The notes under the pieces were generated by a model. That model made no database searches and had not been told where the DNA came from. It saw only the letters and a program-made list of their open reading frames with translations. Shown in pieces: positions 31,376 through 40,952 of a stretch of DNA of 64,000 nucleotides; position 1 is the first letter of the stretch, and every line of letters starts with the position of its first letter. Source of the stretch: Trichodelitschia bisporula (taxonomy: Eukaryota > Ascomycota > Dothideomycetes > Phaeotrichales > Phaeotrichaceae). Location of the stretch: contig ML996687.1 of NCBI GenBank assembly GCA_010356995.1, positions 249,803 to 313,802 of the forward strand, given 5' to 3'. The position numbers and the translations under genes are program-made.

Positions 31376-34174
31376 CTACCCTCCCCCCCTCTCCCTCCTC
31401 CCCTGTTCCCTTTCCCTCTCCTCCCTCTCCTTCCTCGCCTCCTCCTCAGCCCGTCTAACCAACTCCACACTCTCAGCCGCCAAATCCGTCCCCACACGCC
31501 AACCCTTCAACACCACGCCCCTATCCCTCATAACCCGCTCCGCAGTCGCCCACCTCGCCCTCCACATCTGCTCCCTCTTATTCACCCCCTCCGTCCCCGG
31601 CGTCGACCCCGACCCACTGCTCGCATACCCACGCACCTGCGCCTCGCCACCATAATACGCATTCCACGCATTCGTGACCCTGCTCTGCGCGAACTGGGCC
31701 GCGGCGGCGGGGTACGCGACTAGATTGTTCCGGCGGGACGGCAGGGCGGGCGCGGGTTCGTCGTCGGCGTGGGGAGTAGCTGCGGTTTGGGGTGGGGGCT
31801 TGGTGGCTGTGCTGGGGCGCGGGGGGGGGGGTGGCGGTCTCTCGTCTGAGATGCTGGCGGCACGGTCTGCGCCGGGGTTTGCTTGCGCGGAGGACCAGAG
31901 GGAGGGTGCGGCAGGGAGGTGGTTGTATACGGCGGAGATGCCCTTGCGCGCGGTGCTGGTGTAGGATTGCTGCGAGCTTGTAGAGGTGGCGGTGTCGCGG
32001 CGGGGTGGGGGCGGGGGGAGGACCTTTCTTGGATTCGATGTTGGGGACGAGGACGAAGATGAGGATTGCAGGTCTGGATTCGCGCTTGGGCGGCGCGGTT
32101 TCGGGACTGGCGGGGCTTTCTTTGCTTCGGTCCGGTACTGCAGGTCGCTGGTTGAGGTTGAGGTGCGGAGGGCGAGTGGTTTGGCCGGTGGAGGGGGCGC
32201 GGATTTGAGCGGAGAGGGCGAGGCAGACATGACCGGAGGGGCGGGCGAAGATTTGAGGTTCGGAGGGGGAAGAGGGCGCCGGCGCGTCTTGGGCTCGACT
32301 TTCGGCTCGGTGTCGGAGCGTCTGACGCCTGGCTTCGGGGGTTCAGCGTCGTTCAAGTCGATCAGGTCTTCAGTCTCCTTCCAGATCCTTCGTGGAGGGA
32401 GACTGGGGCCCCGGCGGCGTTCCTCCTCAGCCAAGTCACGAATCGATGCTTCGATCGCGGCTTTGAGATCCGAGTCATCGTCCTCGTCGTACTTTTCGCT
32501 TGAGGAGGCGTTGGCGCTTGCGCTCCTTGATCCCAATGGCGAAGCGCTGGTTCCAGACGGATTCTTTGAGCCTGGCGTTATGGCGTCGAAGAACCCTGGA
32601 GAATCCGTGGTTGTCACGTCGCGGATGTAGACAGCGAGGACGCGGCCTGGGTTCTCGAGCACAAAGTCGGTGTAGACTTCGAGATCGGCCTCCCCGCTGT
32701 CGCCTATGAGAAGGAATTTGCGCTCCGGAAAGTCACGGGCGATCCTGTCCAACGTGCTTTTCTTCCGCTCTGCAACGGGCTCGAAGATGCCCTGGAGCAT
32801 TCCGCTGTACTGCTTCAGATGGAATGAACCAGGTGGCAGGCCGGCGAGCGAGAAAAACTTGGTGAGCACAGGGAATAGTTGCCACGGCGAGTTGGAGACG
32901 TAATGGAAGTGGACGCCAATGCCGGCTAATTGGTTGTACCATTCCCTGACACCGTCGATCGAAAGATCATCCAGATCCCGGATGAACGCATTACGAAACA
33001 TCTCGCGGGCGCCGCTGGTGATAGCTGTGTGCTTGATGGTGTCATCAATATCGCTGATGACGCTGACACCCTTTGCTTCCGTGATGATGACCTTCTCGAC
33101 GACTGAGAGGTCCTCTGAGGCGAGAACTCTCACGTGGGTAGGAACGAAATCCAGAGCTGCTCGAAGCGCAAAGTGGCCATACGGATCCGTGTAGATAGGC
33201 CGATGTCGGGACTGCGTGTCGTTGAAGAAGAACACACTGATGGCCGAATTGGCGTGCGGATTAGCGATGAATGGTTTGAGTCGAGCCATGAGGTTCGCGT
33301 TCGCCACGGCAACTTCGGCTGGGCTCATGCCGCCAGGCTGGCTCCAAGCTGCCCGTTTCTGAACCGGCGATACGATGGAAGCGAGGTTCTGATTGGAAGA
33401 GTTGTTGGTAGCGATTCTGCGTAGGTTGTCTCGGGTGGATTTGTTGGGGCCCTCGCTGTACAGTCCGCGCTCGGCAGCATCGCCTTCAATCTTAGCCCGC
33501 TCGAGCATCGCCTCTGCTTCCTCGGCAGCCTTTCGCTCCTCCCTACTGTCGGCCTTCTCTTGCAACCGGGAGTGTGGACTGCTTGATCTGCTTCCCCTGG
33601 GAGAGGATCCAGGACTGGGGGGGGAAGGCAGTCCGGCAAGCTGTCGAGCAAGACGGACCAAGAAGCGCTGCTTACGGGACATCTGCCCCTTGTGCGGTGA
33701 GAAGACCCAACCGCGCACGTCGACGTCAACAACGGCATTGTCATCCTCATACTCCTCCCACCTCTGGCGCCAGAACTCGGCGTCGCCGGTGCCCGAAGTG
33801 TCCCGTATATCTCTCCCCGCGCCAGGCTCCTCCTGTATCGTGCCAGGCTGTGCTTGGGGCTACGCAGTCAGCATTGACATCCAGCTTCTCGTAGGTAACC
33901 ATACCTTGCTCTTCGTATGTCTCCGCGCATAACTTGGGAACAAAATCATCTCCTCTGCCCCGCTCTGCGCAACCATAGCATCGGGATATGGATTTCCATG
34001 CTCATCCTCCAGCCGCATGCTCTTCTGCCCCGCTCCCCATCCCGCCGAGTAATTCTGCTGATACGACTGCCGCAAATCATTCGCCGCCTTCAAGTACCCC
34101 TTCAGCTTAGTACGCTTCCACCCAGGCTCCCTATCCACGTCATCTCGCCCACGGCCATACGTGTAGTCCGTCAT
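31376..34174 (-). CDS. APP1: Phosphatidate phosphatase App1-like (actin-patch protein)
   Basis: Mg-dependent phosphatidate phosphatase acting at cortical actin patches in endocytosis. Two exons, 34174-33905 and 33859-31376 (917 aa), with a 45-nt intron 33904-33860. The start MTDYTYGRGRDD leads into REPGWKRTKLKGYLKAANDLRQSY, which I recall near the N terminus of filamentous-fungal App1. The catalytic App1 domain (about residues 290-520) contains VSVISDIDDTIKHTAI with the DxDxT motif at D360-D362-T364, then YVSNSPWQLFPVL, FHLKQY and FLLIGDSGEADLEVY. The C-terminal half is a disordered Pro/Ser-rich region with PPPPPRPS-type SH3 ligands, as expected for binding actin-patch SH3 proteins, ending in an Arg/Glu helix. 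The downstream APS3 gene is on the same strand. Confidence 0.94.
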
Positions 34175-34957
34175 TGCGCCTCGTGGTTCATTCTTCCGCT
34201 GCTCGTTTCCAGAAATGCGTCCGCCGTGCCGCCGTAAAAGGCCAAGTATACTCTGAGCTCCGCGCGCGTGCTGCCGACCCTGAATGTAGCGGAAAATGCG
34301 GCTCTGAGCGCGGTGCTTGAGGAGGGGTAGAGTCTCGAAGCGGAGACGGTGGAGCTGCAGCCCTGCGTGATGCGTGGCTTTGGGGAAGAGGGTACGGAGG
34401 AGAGAGCGGCGAGGTGGAGGTCTGCGTGGATGTAGAGGCGCCAGGTTGAAGCGCTGGACTGGGTCCGTCGGTCCTTTTAATCGCGCTCTTAAAGCGGAGG
34501 CGAATGTGGGTTGTGAGCGGGTGAGACGTCATGCACACGCGAGGTCTCGTGGCTGTGCCAAGTGGCTGGGGATGGGTACCCGGTGCGAGAGCGGGGAGTC
34601 ACGGGGAGAGCTTCACGAGGCTGCTACACGTTGGTTGGATCGAGGTTCTGGTTTGCCTTCGGTTCAAGGTGTCTGAGATAATGAGATCCGGCGAGTTGGG
34701 GAAAGGTATCATGCAAATAAAGCTCCTCAGAAGATATCATGATGAGCAAACACGTTTCCCTTCTCTCATCCTGATAACCTTATGCGTTCAGATTTCGTGA
34801 AGGTGATATATGCCGTCCTCCCACTCAACAGAGGCTTCTGGCGGCCACCGGGTATCATCTTCAAAATATGCCATGCTCTTGTGAAGCCTTCATGCCCCCA
34901 GATGACATGCATCATGTCGCTAGGGCATCTCCAGTCTCTCAACGCCTCCAAAGCGCC
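34175..34957. other. Intergenic: APP1 promoter, APS3 3' region
   Basis: About 780 bases. A 116-codon minus-strand frame directly upstream of APP1 (34538-34188) is Ser/Pro/Arg-rich and looks like leader sequence; I do not call it. No RNA gene or repeat is seen. Confidence 0.4.
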
Positions 34958-35621
34958 TCACCTCCCCACCCAAATCCCCTCCCTCCCAAGCGCCCCCAAC
35001 CGTCCCAAACTCCCCACGCCGCTGTCCCCAGTCGGCCTCTTCGCGACTCTCCCCTGACTCTTGACACCTTCCACTACCCTCTCCAAGCCCGTCTCAACTA
35101 CCACACCCCCCACAATCATCTCCGCAAGCGTAGCATGCAGCGTCTCGAAGTTGAAGATGAGATCTAGCTCGCATACATTCTCAAACAGCCGGTCCAGCGC
35201 CTCGACGTACACTTGGATCAGATCGAGTAGTGCAAGAGGTGACTCCGTTGACGTCGAGATGATGATGAAGTAGAGTGTTGCGTAGTGGCGGTACGTTACA
35301 AGTGAGGGTGTGTCATTGTGCTGTGCTGTCGGGGAGGGCGTGGTGCTGCTGCCGGCGAGAAGGGGTGGGAGTCTGGGAGGTCAGCATGCAGCTGGAGAGA
35401 CGGAAGGGTGGTGCGTACGGCAAGAAGTTGCACGACGAGTTTGGCCTGTTGGCGACGAGTGTAAAGATTTCAGAGATGAGGCGCTGCTGCACGCTCGTGT
35501 CCTGCTAGGTGTTAGGCGCGTTTGTCGCAAGCGCATTGAGACGAAGGCCTACGAGTTGGGTGTAAAACTTGGTCAGGCGGGGCTGGCCGTTGTTGTTGAA
35601 GACGAGCACGGCGTTGATCAT
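34958..35621 (-). CDS. APS3: AP-3 adaptor complex sigma subunit
   Basis: Small subunit of AP-3, which sorts cargo from the Golgi to the vacuole. Three exons: 35621-35553, 35501-35419, 35372-34958 (188 aa). It begins MINAVLVFNNNGQPRLTKFY. Splicing gives TQLDTSVQQRLISEIFTLVANRP, then LVTYRHYATLYFIIISTSTES, LALLDLIQVYVEALDRLFEN, VCELDLIFNFETLHATLAEM and IVGGVVVETGLERVV, the sigma-adaptin longin-like fold with the AP-3-typical CELDLIFNF. The first intron ends in TAGCAG, offering two acceptors three bases apart; the CAG choice gives the family form. The C-terminal tail after KSQGRVAKRP is Gly-rich and longer than in yeast or animals. It shares an upstream region with the divergent frataxin gene. 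Confidence 0.93.
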
Positions 35622-36023
35622 CGTGGCGGGAATAGAAACGGGGATAGATACGCGAGATAGAGCAAGCGCTGGGTCTGATGTCGATCGCGATGGTTTGGAG
35701 ATTAGCAAGGTCAAACGCTGAGAGTAAGTGGCTCAAGGTACTGTACAGCGGGCGGATCTCTCGAATGACGAGCCACCAAACGGACAGCAGCAACAGCTCC
35801 CGCCAGCTCAAACGGCGGGGACCAGGGTTTGCCGCAGCACTGCACACCAAGCACCAGCACAAGCAGCACACGCCGCCCAAAAGCGGGGATCATCATTCAC
35901 CCAAAAGAAGCTCACCCTCCCACCAAAAACCTTAATCGCTCAATTCCCCCCCGCCTTCATCACCCACCCGCATCCCGTCCCAACAACCACATCACATCCC
36001 CAATTCCTCACCCCATCACCAAA
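35622..36023. promoter_or_regulatory. Bidirectional promoter region, APS3 / frataxin
   Basis: 402 bases between divergent start codons. The half next to frataxin (about 35780-36023) is C-rich on the plus strand with ccc/cca stretches typical of fungal core promoters. No specific motif is asserted. Confidence 0.45.
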
Positions 36024-36692
36024 ATGCCCCCCCTCCGTCCCGCCCTGCTCCTCCGCCGTCTCCCCCGCGCACAATCAGTCCGCGCGCCCTTCCGTGCCGC
36101 CCGCGTCTACGCCCCCTTCACCACCGCAGCTCGATACAGGGCTCCCTCCCTCCTCCCGGACACGCCCGACCCCGCGCCTCGCGAGGCGGAGAGCCATGAC
36201 GAGGGCCACGTGACGCAGCGCACGGAGTTGTCCATGGAGGACTACCACCGGCGCGCGGACGAGCTGATGGAGACACTGTATACGCGGTTGGAGAAGCGGC
36301 AGGAGGAGAGCGGCGACGTGGATGCCGAGTACCATGTACGTAGCCCCCTCCAACACTGAACCTTGATCGCGGGCAATTACTACTCGTATTTATGCTGTGC
36401 CCAATTGTTTTCGTTGCAATGGCTAACCCGCTGCTAGGATGGTGTCATGAACATCGACACCCCCAAGATAGGCACCTTCGTCATCAACAAGCAGCCGCCC
36501 AGCCGGCAAATCTGGCTCAGCTCGCCCATCAGCGGGCCCAAGCGCTTCGACTTCGTGCTGGTCGGGGAATCGATGCACCAGAAAGAGGGCGGCGGGTCAG
36601 GCGACTGGGTGTACCTGCGCGACGGCACGAGCCTGTCGAAGCTGCTGAAGAAGGAGATCGGCGTGGACATAGAGGCCGAGGAGATGGTTTGA
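36024..36692 (+). CDS. YFH1: Frataxin, mitochondrial iron-sulfur assembly factor
   Basis: Matrix protein that stimulates Fe-S cluster assembly on the Isu scaffold. Two exons, 36024-36335 and 36438-36692 (188 aa); intron 36336-36437 is 102 nt with branch sequence GGCTAACCC. Residues 1-45 are an Arg-rich, acid-free presequence ([20 protein letters not shown]). The frataxin fold begins at [23 protein letters not shown], continues with the acidic DVDAEYHDGVMNI ridge, then [27 protein letters not shown] and ends [17 protein letters not shown]. The N-terminal acidic helix that holds iron and the conserved [14 protein letters not shown] strand are both present. Length matches the family. Start context is aaaATGcc. 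Confidence 0.96.
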
Positions 36693-37140
36693 TCTCCGCT
36701 CGCCTGGGGTCATGACGAATTTTCTTCTTCCTTGTCGCGCTTCTTGCGCTATTCACGCTGCTACATTACGGTCCTTGATGGATGAGGGCGAGCGCTGATG
36801 AGGGGCTTTTGAGGGTTGCTGGCTATGTATCTCTAGTGAAAGCGGATTTTCGACTCTGTCTTGCATCTGATACTGGTGCTTCATGCCACTCGGGGCCGGT
36901 ATTCCGCGCTCCTGTCTCATGGCAAGCCACGATGTGCCGTGCCGTGATGGCGATATGCGGGTCTGAGTCCTTCATCTGGCCCATCCTCCCGATCTCCGAC
37001 ACCGTGTCACACTGCCGTGTGCAAGACAGGTATGCGGCACTCCCCGCTCAGGCCGCCGATTCGCGGGCAACCATCCTTCCACGACATGCGAACTCCCGAA
37101 CTCCCATTGTTGCGAACTCCCATTCTCCGCTTATTCCACT
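36693..37140. other. Intergenic between convergent genes
   Basis: About 450 bases between the frataxin stop and the DPH3 stop. Only short open frames; a repeated gaactccc element near 37088-37123 is the only pattern noticed. Confidence 0.4.
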
Positions 37141-37427
37141 CTACGCCTTCACCGCAACAGCCTGCTCCGGCACTTTCTCTTCAGGCAAATCATCCTGCAA
37201 CCACCATCAGCCACCCCTTCTCAACCCAAGATAGGGTAACGACTCACCACCTCAAATATAACCCGTATCATCAAACTGCAGCTCGGACACACAGCCACCT
37301 CCTCCCCGTCACGCAGATCGCCAAGCGATATTTCGAACCGATCACCGCAGGGGCACGGGTAGTGGTAGAGTTCGAGCGCGGGGTCGAAGGTCATGTCTTC
37401 GATTTCGATTTCGTCGTAGATGGACAT
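37141..37427 (-). CDS. DPH3: Diphthamide biosynthesis protein 3 (CSL zinc finger, Kti11)
   Basis: Small electron-transfer zinc protein for the first step of diphthamide synthesis on eEF2, and a partner of Elongator-linked Kti13. Two exons, 37427-37248 and 37194-37141, giving 77 aa: [20 protein letters not shown], then [18 protein letters not shown] and [20 protein letters not shown]. The zinc ligands are C-x-C and C-x2-C; the signature [10 protein letters not shown] is textbook. The intron 37247-37195 has a GTGAGT donor. Without splicing the frame ends in SRYPILG, which does not match the family, so the 18-codon last exon (ending AVAVKA) is preferred. The frame is open upstream to 37601, but the family start is the Met at 37427. 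Confidence 0.95.
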
Positions 37428-37792
37428 TTTTGAGAGGCGGATGGGAGGGAAGTAGTGAGGACGACGAGGGCTGATTAGCGGCACGGATGGGCTGTGATGG
37501 CTGGACGGTGTCGAGATGCGGTCTCTGATGTGGAAGGAGGCGTGGGGAGTTGTTGGATGACGGTGGGCAAGTTGTGCTGATGAGTCTTTCGACAGCGGCA
37601 AAAGTCTCAGGACCCCGCGTCACATGGCTCGAGCCCAGAAACCCCCGCTCAGCCTTGCGGGGAGGCGCTCTTGGCACATCCGCCCCGAGATTCGTCACCA
37701 GGCACATTGTCCCAATCCGGCAATTATCAAAAGCTTCACTTTCAGAGAACAGCGACTTAATTCATGTACAGTCTCCTCATCCACCTGAGCAC
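37428..37792. other. Intergenic: DPH3 promoter
   Basis: 365 bases between the DPH3 start and the stop of the upstream minus-strand gene. No feature beyond open-frame shadows. Confidence 0.4.
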
Positions 37793-38842
37793 TTACTCAA
37801 CGTAGGTAATGCCCACCAAGATTCCCAGTCCGCTCGCAATCTTCTTCTTATTCTTCCCCTCCAAATCGCTCAACCAAACCTGGCCCCTCAAATCTGTAGC
37901 CCAAACCTGGTTACTCGGAACATCAACCGCGATCCCAATCCCCGTCCCCAGCCCGCCATACAGCACCTGCGCCTTCGCGCCCTGCACCGCGCCCCCGGCC
38001 GCCGCCGCCCCAAGCACCAGCTTATTCACGCTATTCCCGCCCGTCGTCCGCCCCCGATCCGTCCAATACAGCGTCCCGGACTCCGCAACCCAATGCGCAT
38101 CAATCGGCTCTGGCAACCCCTTAAGCAGCGTCTGAACATCGCTCCTCGCACCAGCCGTCTCCCCCGCCTTCAGCGTCGTCGGCGCGCGATGAATACTCCC
38201 CTGCCCCCCCGCCTCCCCACCCTTCTGCGTCCAGTACACGAACCCATTCTTCGTATCCACCGCCACGCCAACGACATGCTTGCACGGCTCGCCGCTGCAC
38301 GCATACTTCGCCGTATCCACCACGACCTCTAACCCAGACCCATCAATATTCGCGCGCATAACCTTCATCCCCTCCCTATCCCCCCAATAAAGCTTCTTCT
38401 TCCCTCCCTCCTCAACCAGCGTAAGCTGCTTCGCCGTATGCGTCTTCCCGGGCTGCACCACCGTAACCAACCCCTTCCCATCGAGCCCCACCCGCTGCAC
38501 ACTCCCCGCTGCCGTGTTCCCAGCGCTCGTCCCCATGTTCGTAAAGTAGATATACCCCGCTGCCCTGTCGACCGCAATACCATCGGGTGCAGCCCGAAGC
38601 CCCTCAAGGATAACCCGCAAATCCGTCCCATCGGCCTTGGTGCTCAGGATACGGCCGGCCTTGAACCCGCCTTGGTCGAGGAAGTAGAGGCGCCCGCCGG
38701 CGGAGGTGGCGTTGAGCGGCGCGGCGACGACGGTTTCCGCATCGTCGGAGTCGGAGAGGTCGGGCCACTGGCGCTCGCTGAGAGGGGCAGCGCGCGCAAG
38801 GAGCAACAGCGCGGCGAGGCTGGCGGTCCGCAGGAAATGCAT
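37793..38842 (-). CDS. Secreted LDL-receptor YWTD-like beta-propeller protein
   Basis: Single-exon 349-aa protein. A clear signal peptide (MHFLRTASLAALLLLARAAP) is followed by a Ser/Asp-rich linker. The rest is a series of propeller repeats with the YWTD-class pattern: GRLYFLDQ, GRILSTKADGTDL, APDGIAVDRAAGYIYFTNMG, KLYWGDREGMKVMRANIDGSG, HVVGVAVDTKNGFVYWTQKG, GTLYWTDRGR and GIGIAVDVPSNQVWATDLRGQV. About six blades fit the length, as in LDL-receptor-type propellers. No transmembrane segment or enzymatic motif is evident, so it is probably extracellular and binds a ligand or polymer. I know of such fungal secreted proteins only as hypothetical. The start is the first Met, immediately in front of the signal peptide. 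Confidence 0.85.
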   Translation of the reverse strand: MHFLRTASLAALLLLARAAPLSERQWPDLSDSDDAETVVAAPLNATSAGGRLYFLDQGGFKAGRILSTKADGTDLRVILEGLRAAPDGIAVDRAAGYIYFTNMGTSAGNTAAGSVQRVGLDGKGLVTVVQPGKTHTAKQLTLVEEGGKKKLYWGDREGMKVMRANIDGSGLEVVVDTAKYACSGEPCKHVVGVAVDTKNGFVYWTQKGGEAGGQGSIHRAPTTLKAGETAGARSDVQTLLKGLPEPIDAHWVAESGTLYWTDRGRTTGGNSVNKLVLGAAAAGGAVQGAKAQVLYGGLGTGIGIAVDVPSNQVWATDLRGQVWLSDLEGKNKKKIASGLGILVGITYVE

Positions 38843-39414
38843 GGTGGTGGGTGAAGGAGTGACTGTAGGGTTGGAGATGCGGTGCGGTGCGCGTGGCGGG
38901 GGTTATAACACGGTCATCGGGGAGAGGACGTCAGTCGCCGACGACGATCGGGGTGCGCCAATCGCATTTGTTGCGAGGGCATGGTTGCGGCGGAAAGGGT
39001 GCGTCCGATATATGGAGGTCAATGAAGGGTGTGTGGAAGATCTGAGTCTCGTTACGGATAGATTGAGTGGGTGGTGGGAGGGCGGGGGGGTTGCAGCGCA
39101 GAGATCGGATAAGAGGGCAGGGTAATACTATCGATGATGGGATTTGAGCTGCTCGTAAGATTGAAGTGGACGATAAAGTGCTTGTTCTTGAGCGGGTGCT
39201 GGGAACGAGTGGCCGAGAACCGAGCCGACCTTGTCGGCGCATAGTGGCGCCTACCTGATGTTCCTGTCAGCGGACATTCTGGAAGCGGACAAGATAAGCT
39301 AAGCTTTAATACCTGGCGGCGACGGCTCGCTTAAAGCTGTGAAGCATTTATGATGATAGATCTCCGATGATAAATCTCCGCATAGTCGCGGTTGAGGCCG
39401 CGCCGACGTCGCGC
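38843..39414. other. Intergenic: propeller-gene promoter and NRK1 3' region
   Basis: 572 bases. Near 39349-39383 two near-identical copies of gatgata(g/a)atctccg stand in tandem. No gene or RNA is seen. Confidence 0.4.
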
Positions 39415-40374
39415 TCATCCCGCAACAACCCCGCGCTCCCGACAAAACTCCTCGTAGATCTTCTGTAAAGCCTCCGAAATTGTGACCGGCTTATAATTCG
39501 GCCCATTGCTCACCGATTCCGTCGGTATGCCTTCGATGCGCAAGTCCTTGCAAACCGCCTCATCCAGCTCTCCCTCCACATTCCCATCCTTGAAGAGAAA
39601 GGCGTGATCGCGCACGTAATTCGGCCACATGATCGCGTCTACGTATCCCTCTGGATCTTCCCAGAAGCCTTCGATTGTGACGTAGCCGCGTCTAGCTTCG
39701 CGACGTGTCTTAACGGTCTCGTAATTTGCACGTAGAAGTAGTTTGATGTCGAACAGATCGCGTGCGGCGGCGAGGTCTTCGGAGAAGAGCAGGAAGCCAT
39801 CCACGATGACGACCTTCACGGACGTATCCTGTGATTTGTCGTCTTTGTCTGCCTCTGCGCCCTCCTTCAGCCCAAGTGCCTGCCTCAGCCGCGTCCGCCA
39901 GTAATCCACTAGCGATGGATCAATTGGCACCTCTTTAACGTCGTTTTGATCCTCCTTGCTGTTCCAAGTTCTGTTCACGAAGCCGTTCTGCTTGATATTT
40001 CTCAGAGCTTCCACCAGCTTGGGGATGTCGAGTGCGCCAGCAGAGTCCCAGTCTTGGACCAAAGACTGCTCCTCCGATTTATCTTCTCCAGCTGTTATCC
40101 TCGCTTCATCGTCCTTCTTTCCCGACCCATTTGCTCCGCTCTCCTCACGTTGTTGCCTCTTGATGTCTACGAGCGGAATTTCCCCGTCGGGCTTGTAGAA
40201 GTCATCTTCGTGGAGGATCACGGCGTGAGGCCCAAGCATGGACTTCAAGAGGCGTGCGATGGTTGTTTTGCCGCTGCAGGACGGGCCTGAGAGGGCCAGA
40301 AGGAGAGTTGTGGAGGTTCCTTCTTTGTAGGAGGCCGATGCGGGAGGTGGGGAGGAAGTAGGCGGGGTACTCAT
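39415..40374 (-). CDS. NRK1: Nicotinamide riboside kinase
   Basis: Phosphorylates nicotinamide riboside (and nicotinic acid riboside) to the mononucleotide in the NAD salvage pathway. Single exon, 319 aa. The P-loop is GPSCSGKTT (residues 30-38), and the substrate-contact segment is HEDDFYKPDGEIP (about 55-67). Then come QDWDSAGALDIPKLVEAL, VVIVDGFLLFSEDLAAARDLFDIKLLL, RREARRGYVTIEGFWEDPEGYVDAIMWPNYVRDH, typical of the fungal and animal enzymes. A charged insertion (about 75-105, Gly/Ser/Lys/Glu-rich) lies between the substrate loop and QDWDSAGAL and lengthens the protein relative to yeast. The start MSTPPTSSPP precedes a short disordered tail and is the only suitable Met. Confidence 0.93.
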   Translation of the reverse strand: MSTPPTSSPPPASASYKEGTSTTLLLALSGPSCSGKTTIARLLKSMLGPHAVILHEDDFYKPDGEIPLVDIKRQQREESGANGSGKKDDEARITAGEDKSEEQSLVQDWDSAGALDIPKLVEALRNIKQNGFVNRTWNSKEDQNDVKEVPIDPSLVDYWRTRLRQALGLKEGAEADKDDKSQDTSVKVVIVDGFLLFSEDLAAARDLFDIKLLLRANYETVKTRREARRGYVTIEGFWEDPEGYVDAIMWPNYVRDHAFLFKDGNVEGELDEAVCKDLRIEGIPTESVSNGPNYKPVTISEALQKIYEEFCRERGVVAG

Positions 40375-40952
40375 TTTGGCTGTGAGATGAGGAAACGGCC
40401 CGGGATGAAGCTGATAGAGGGAGGTGAAGCTTGAAGAAACTTGTGCAAATCTGGTGAGACGGCGTTCGATGTCAAAAATATTTTTAGTGAGGCATTGTTA
40501 GCAGACTGTTCATCGGAGGCAAGTGCTGAGTCAAAGCTCCGGGGGTGCGGGATGCGATACTGGGATACTCCGTTTCGGCATCCTGAGCCTTGTCACTGCT
40601 AATTTAGGTTAAAGGATAAATTCACCACGGGAGAGCATGTCTTTCACCATCTAGTAAATACTGAAGACTCAGCTAGAACTATGACTATCTAAACATCGTT
40701 AAGAAGCCTATCTATCCTCAGATAAAGGTCCACCTCTGACATACGCCGCTTCGTTGGATATCCGCGCCCATATTCATCACAGATCGCCAAACCCAGATCC
40801 AGCCATTCGTACATGATATCCGCCCAAAAACACCGGCTATGCATACAGGCAAGTAGAGACAGTCCGCCGACTATGGGTATCACGCGCCCAACCAGTACAC
40901 CAAGCCAAAGGGAACAAACGCCGCAGACCAGATCCATCCGCGAGGAGACCCA
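40375..40952. other. Intergenic: NRK1 promoter
   Basis: 578 bases, noticeably AT-rich around 40440-40720. No gene or RNA feature recognised. Confidence 0.4.

Noticed and set aside
37550-38332. 260-codon plus-strand frame
   Set aside because: Antisense shadow over the secreted propeller gene; Pro/Arg/Leu-biased.
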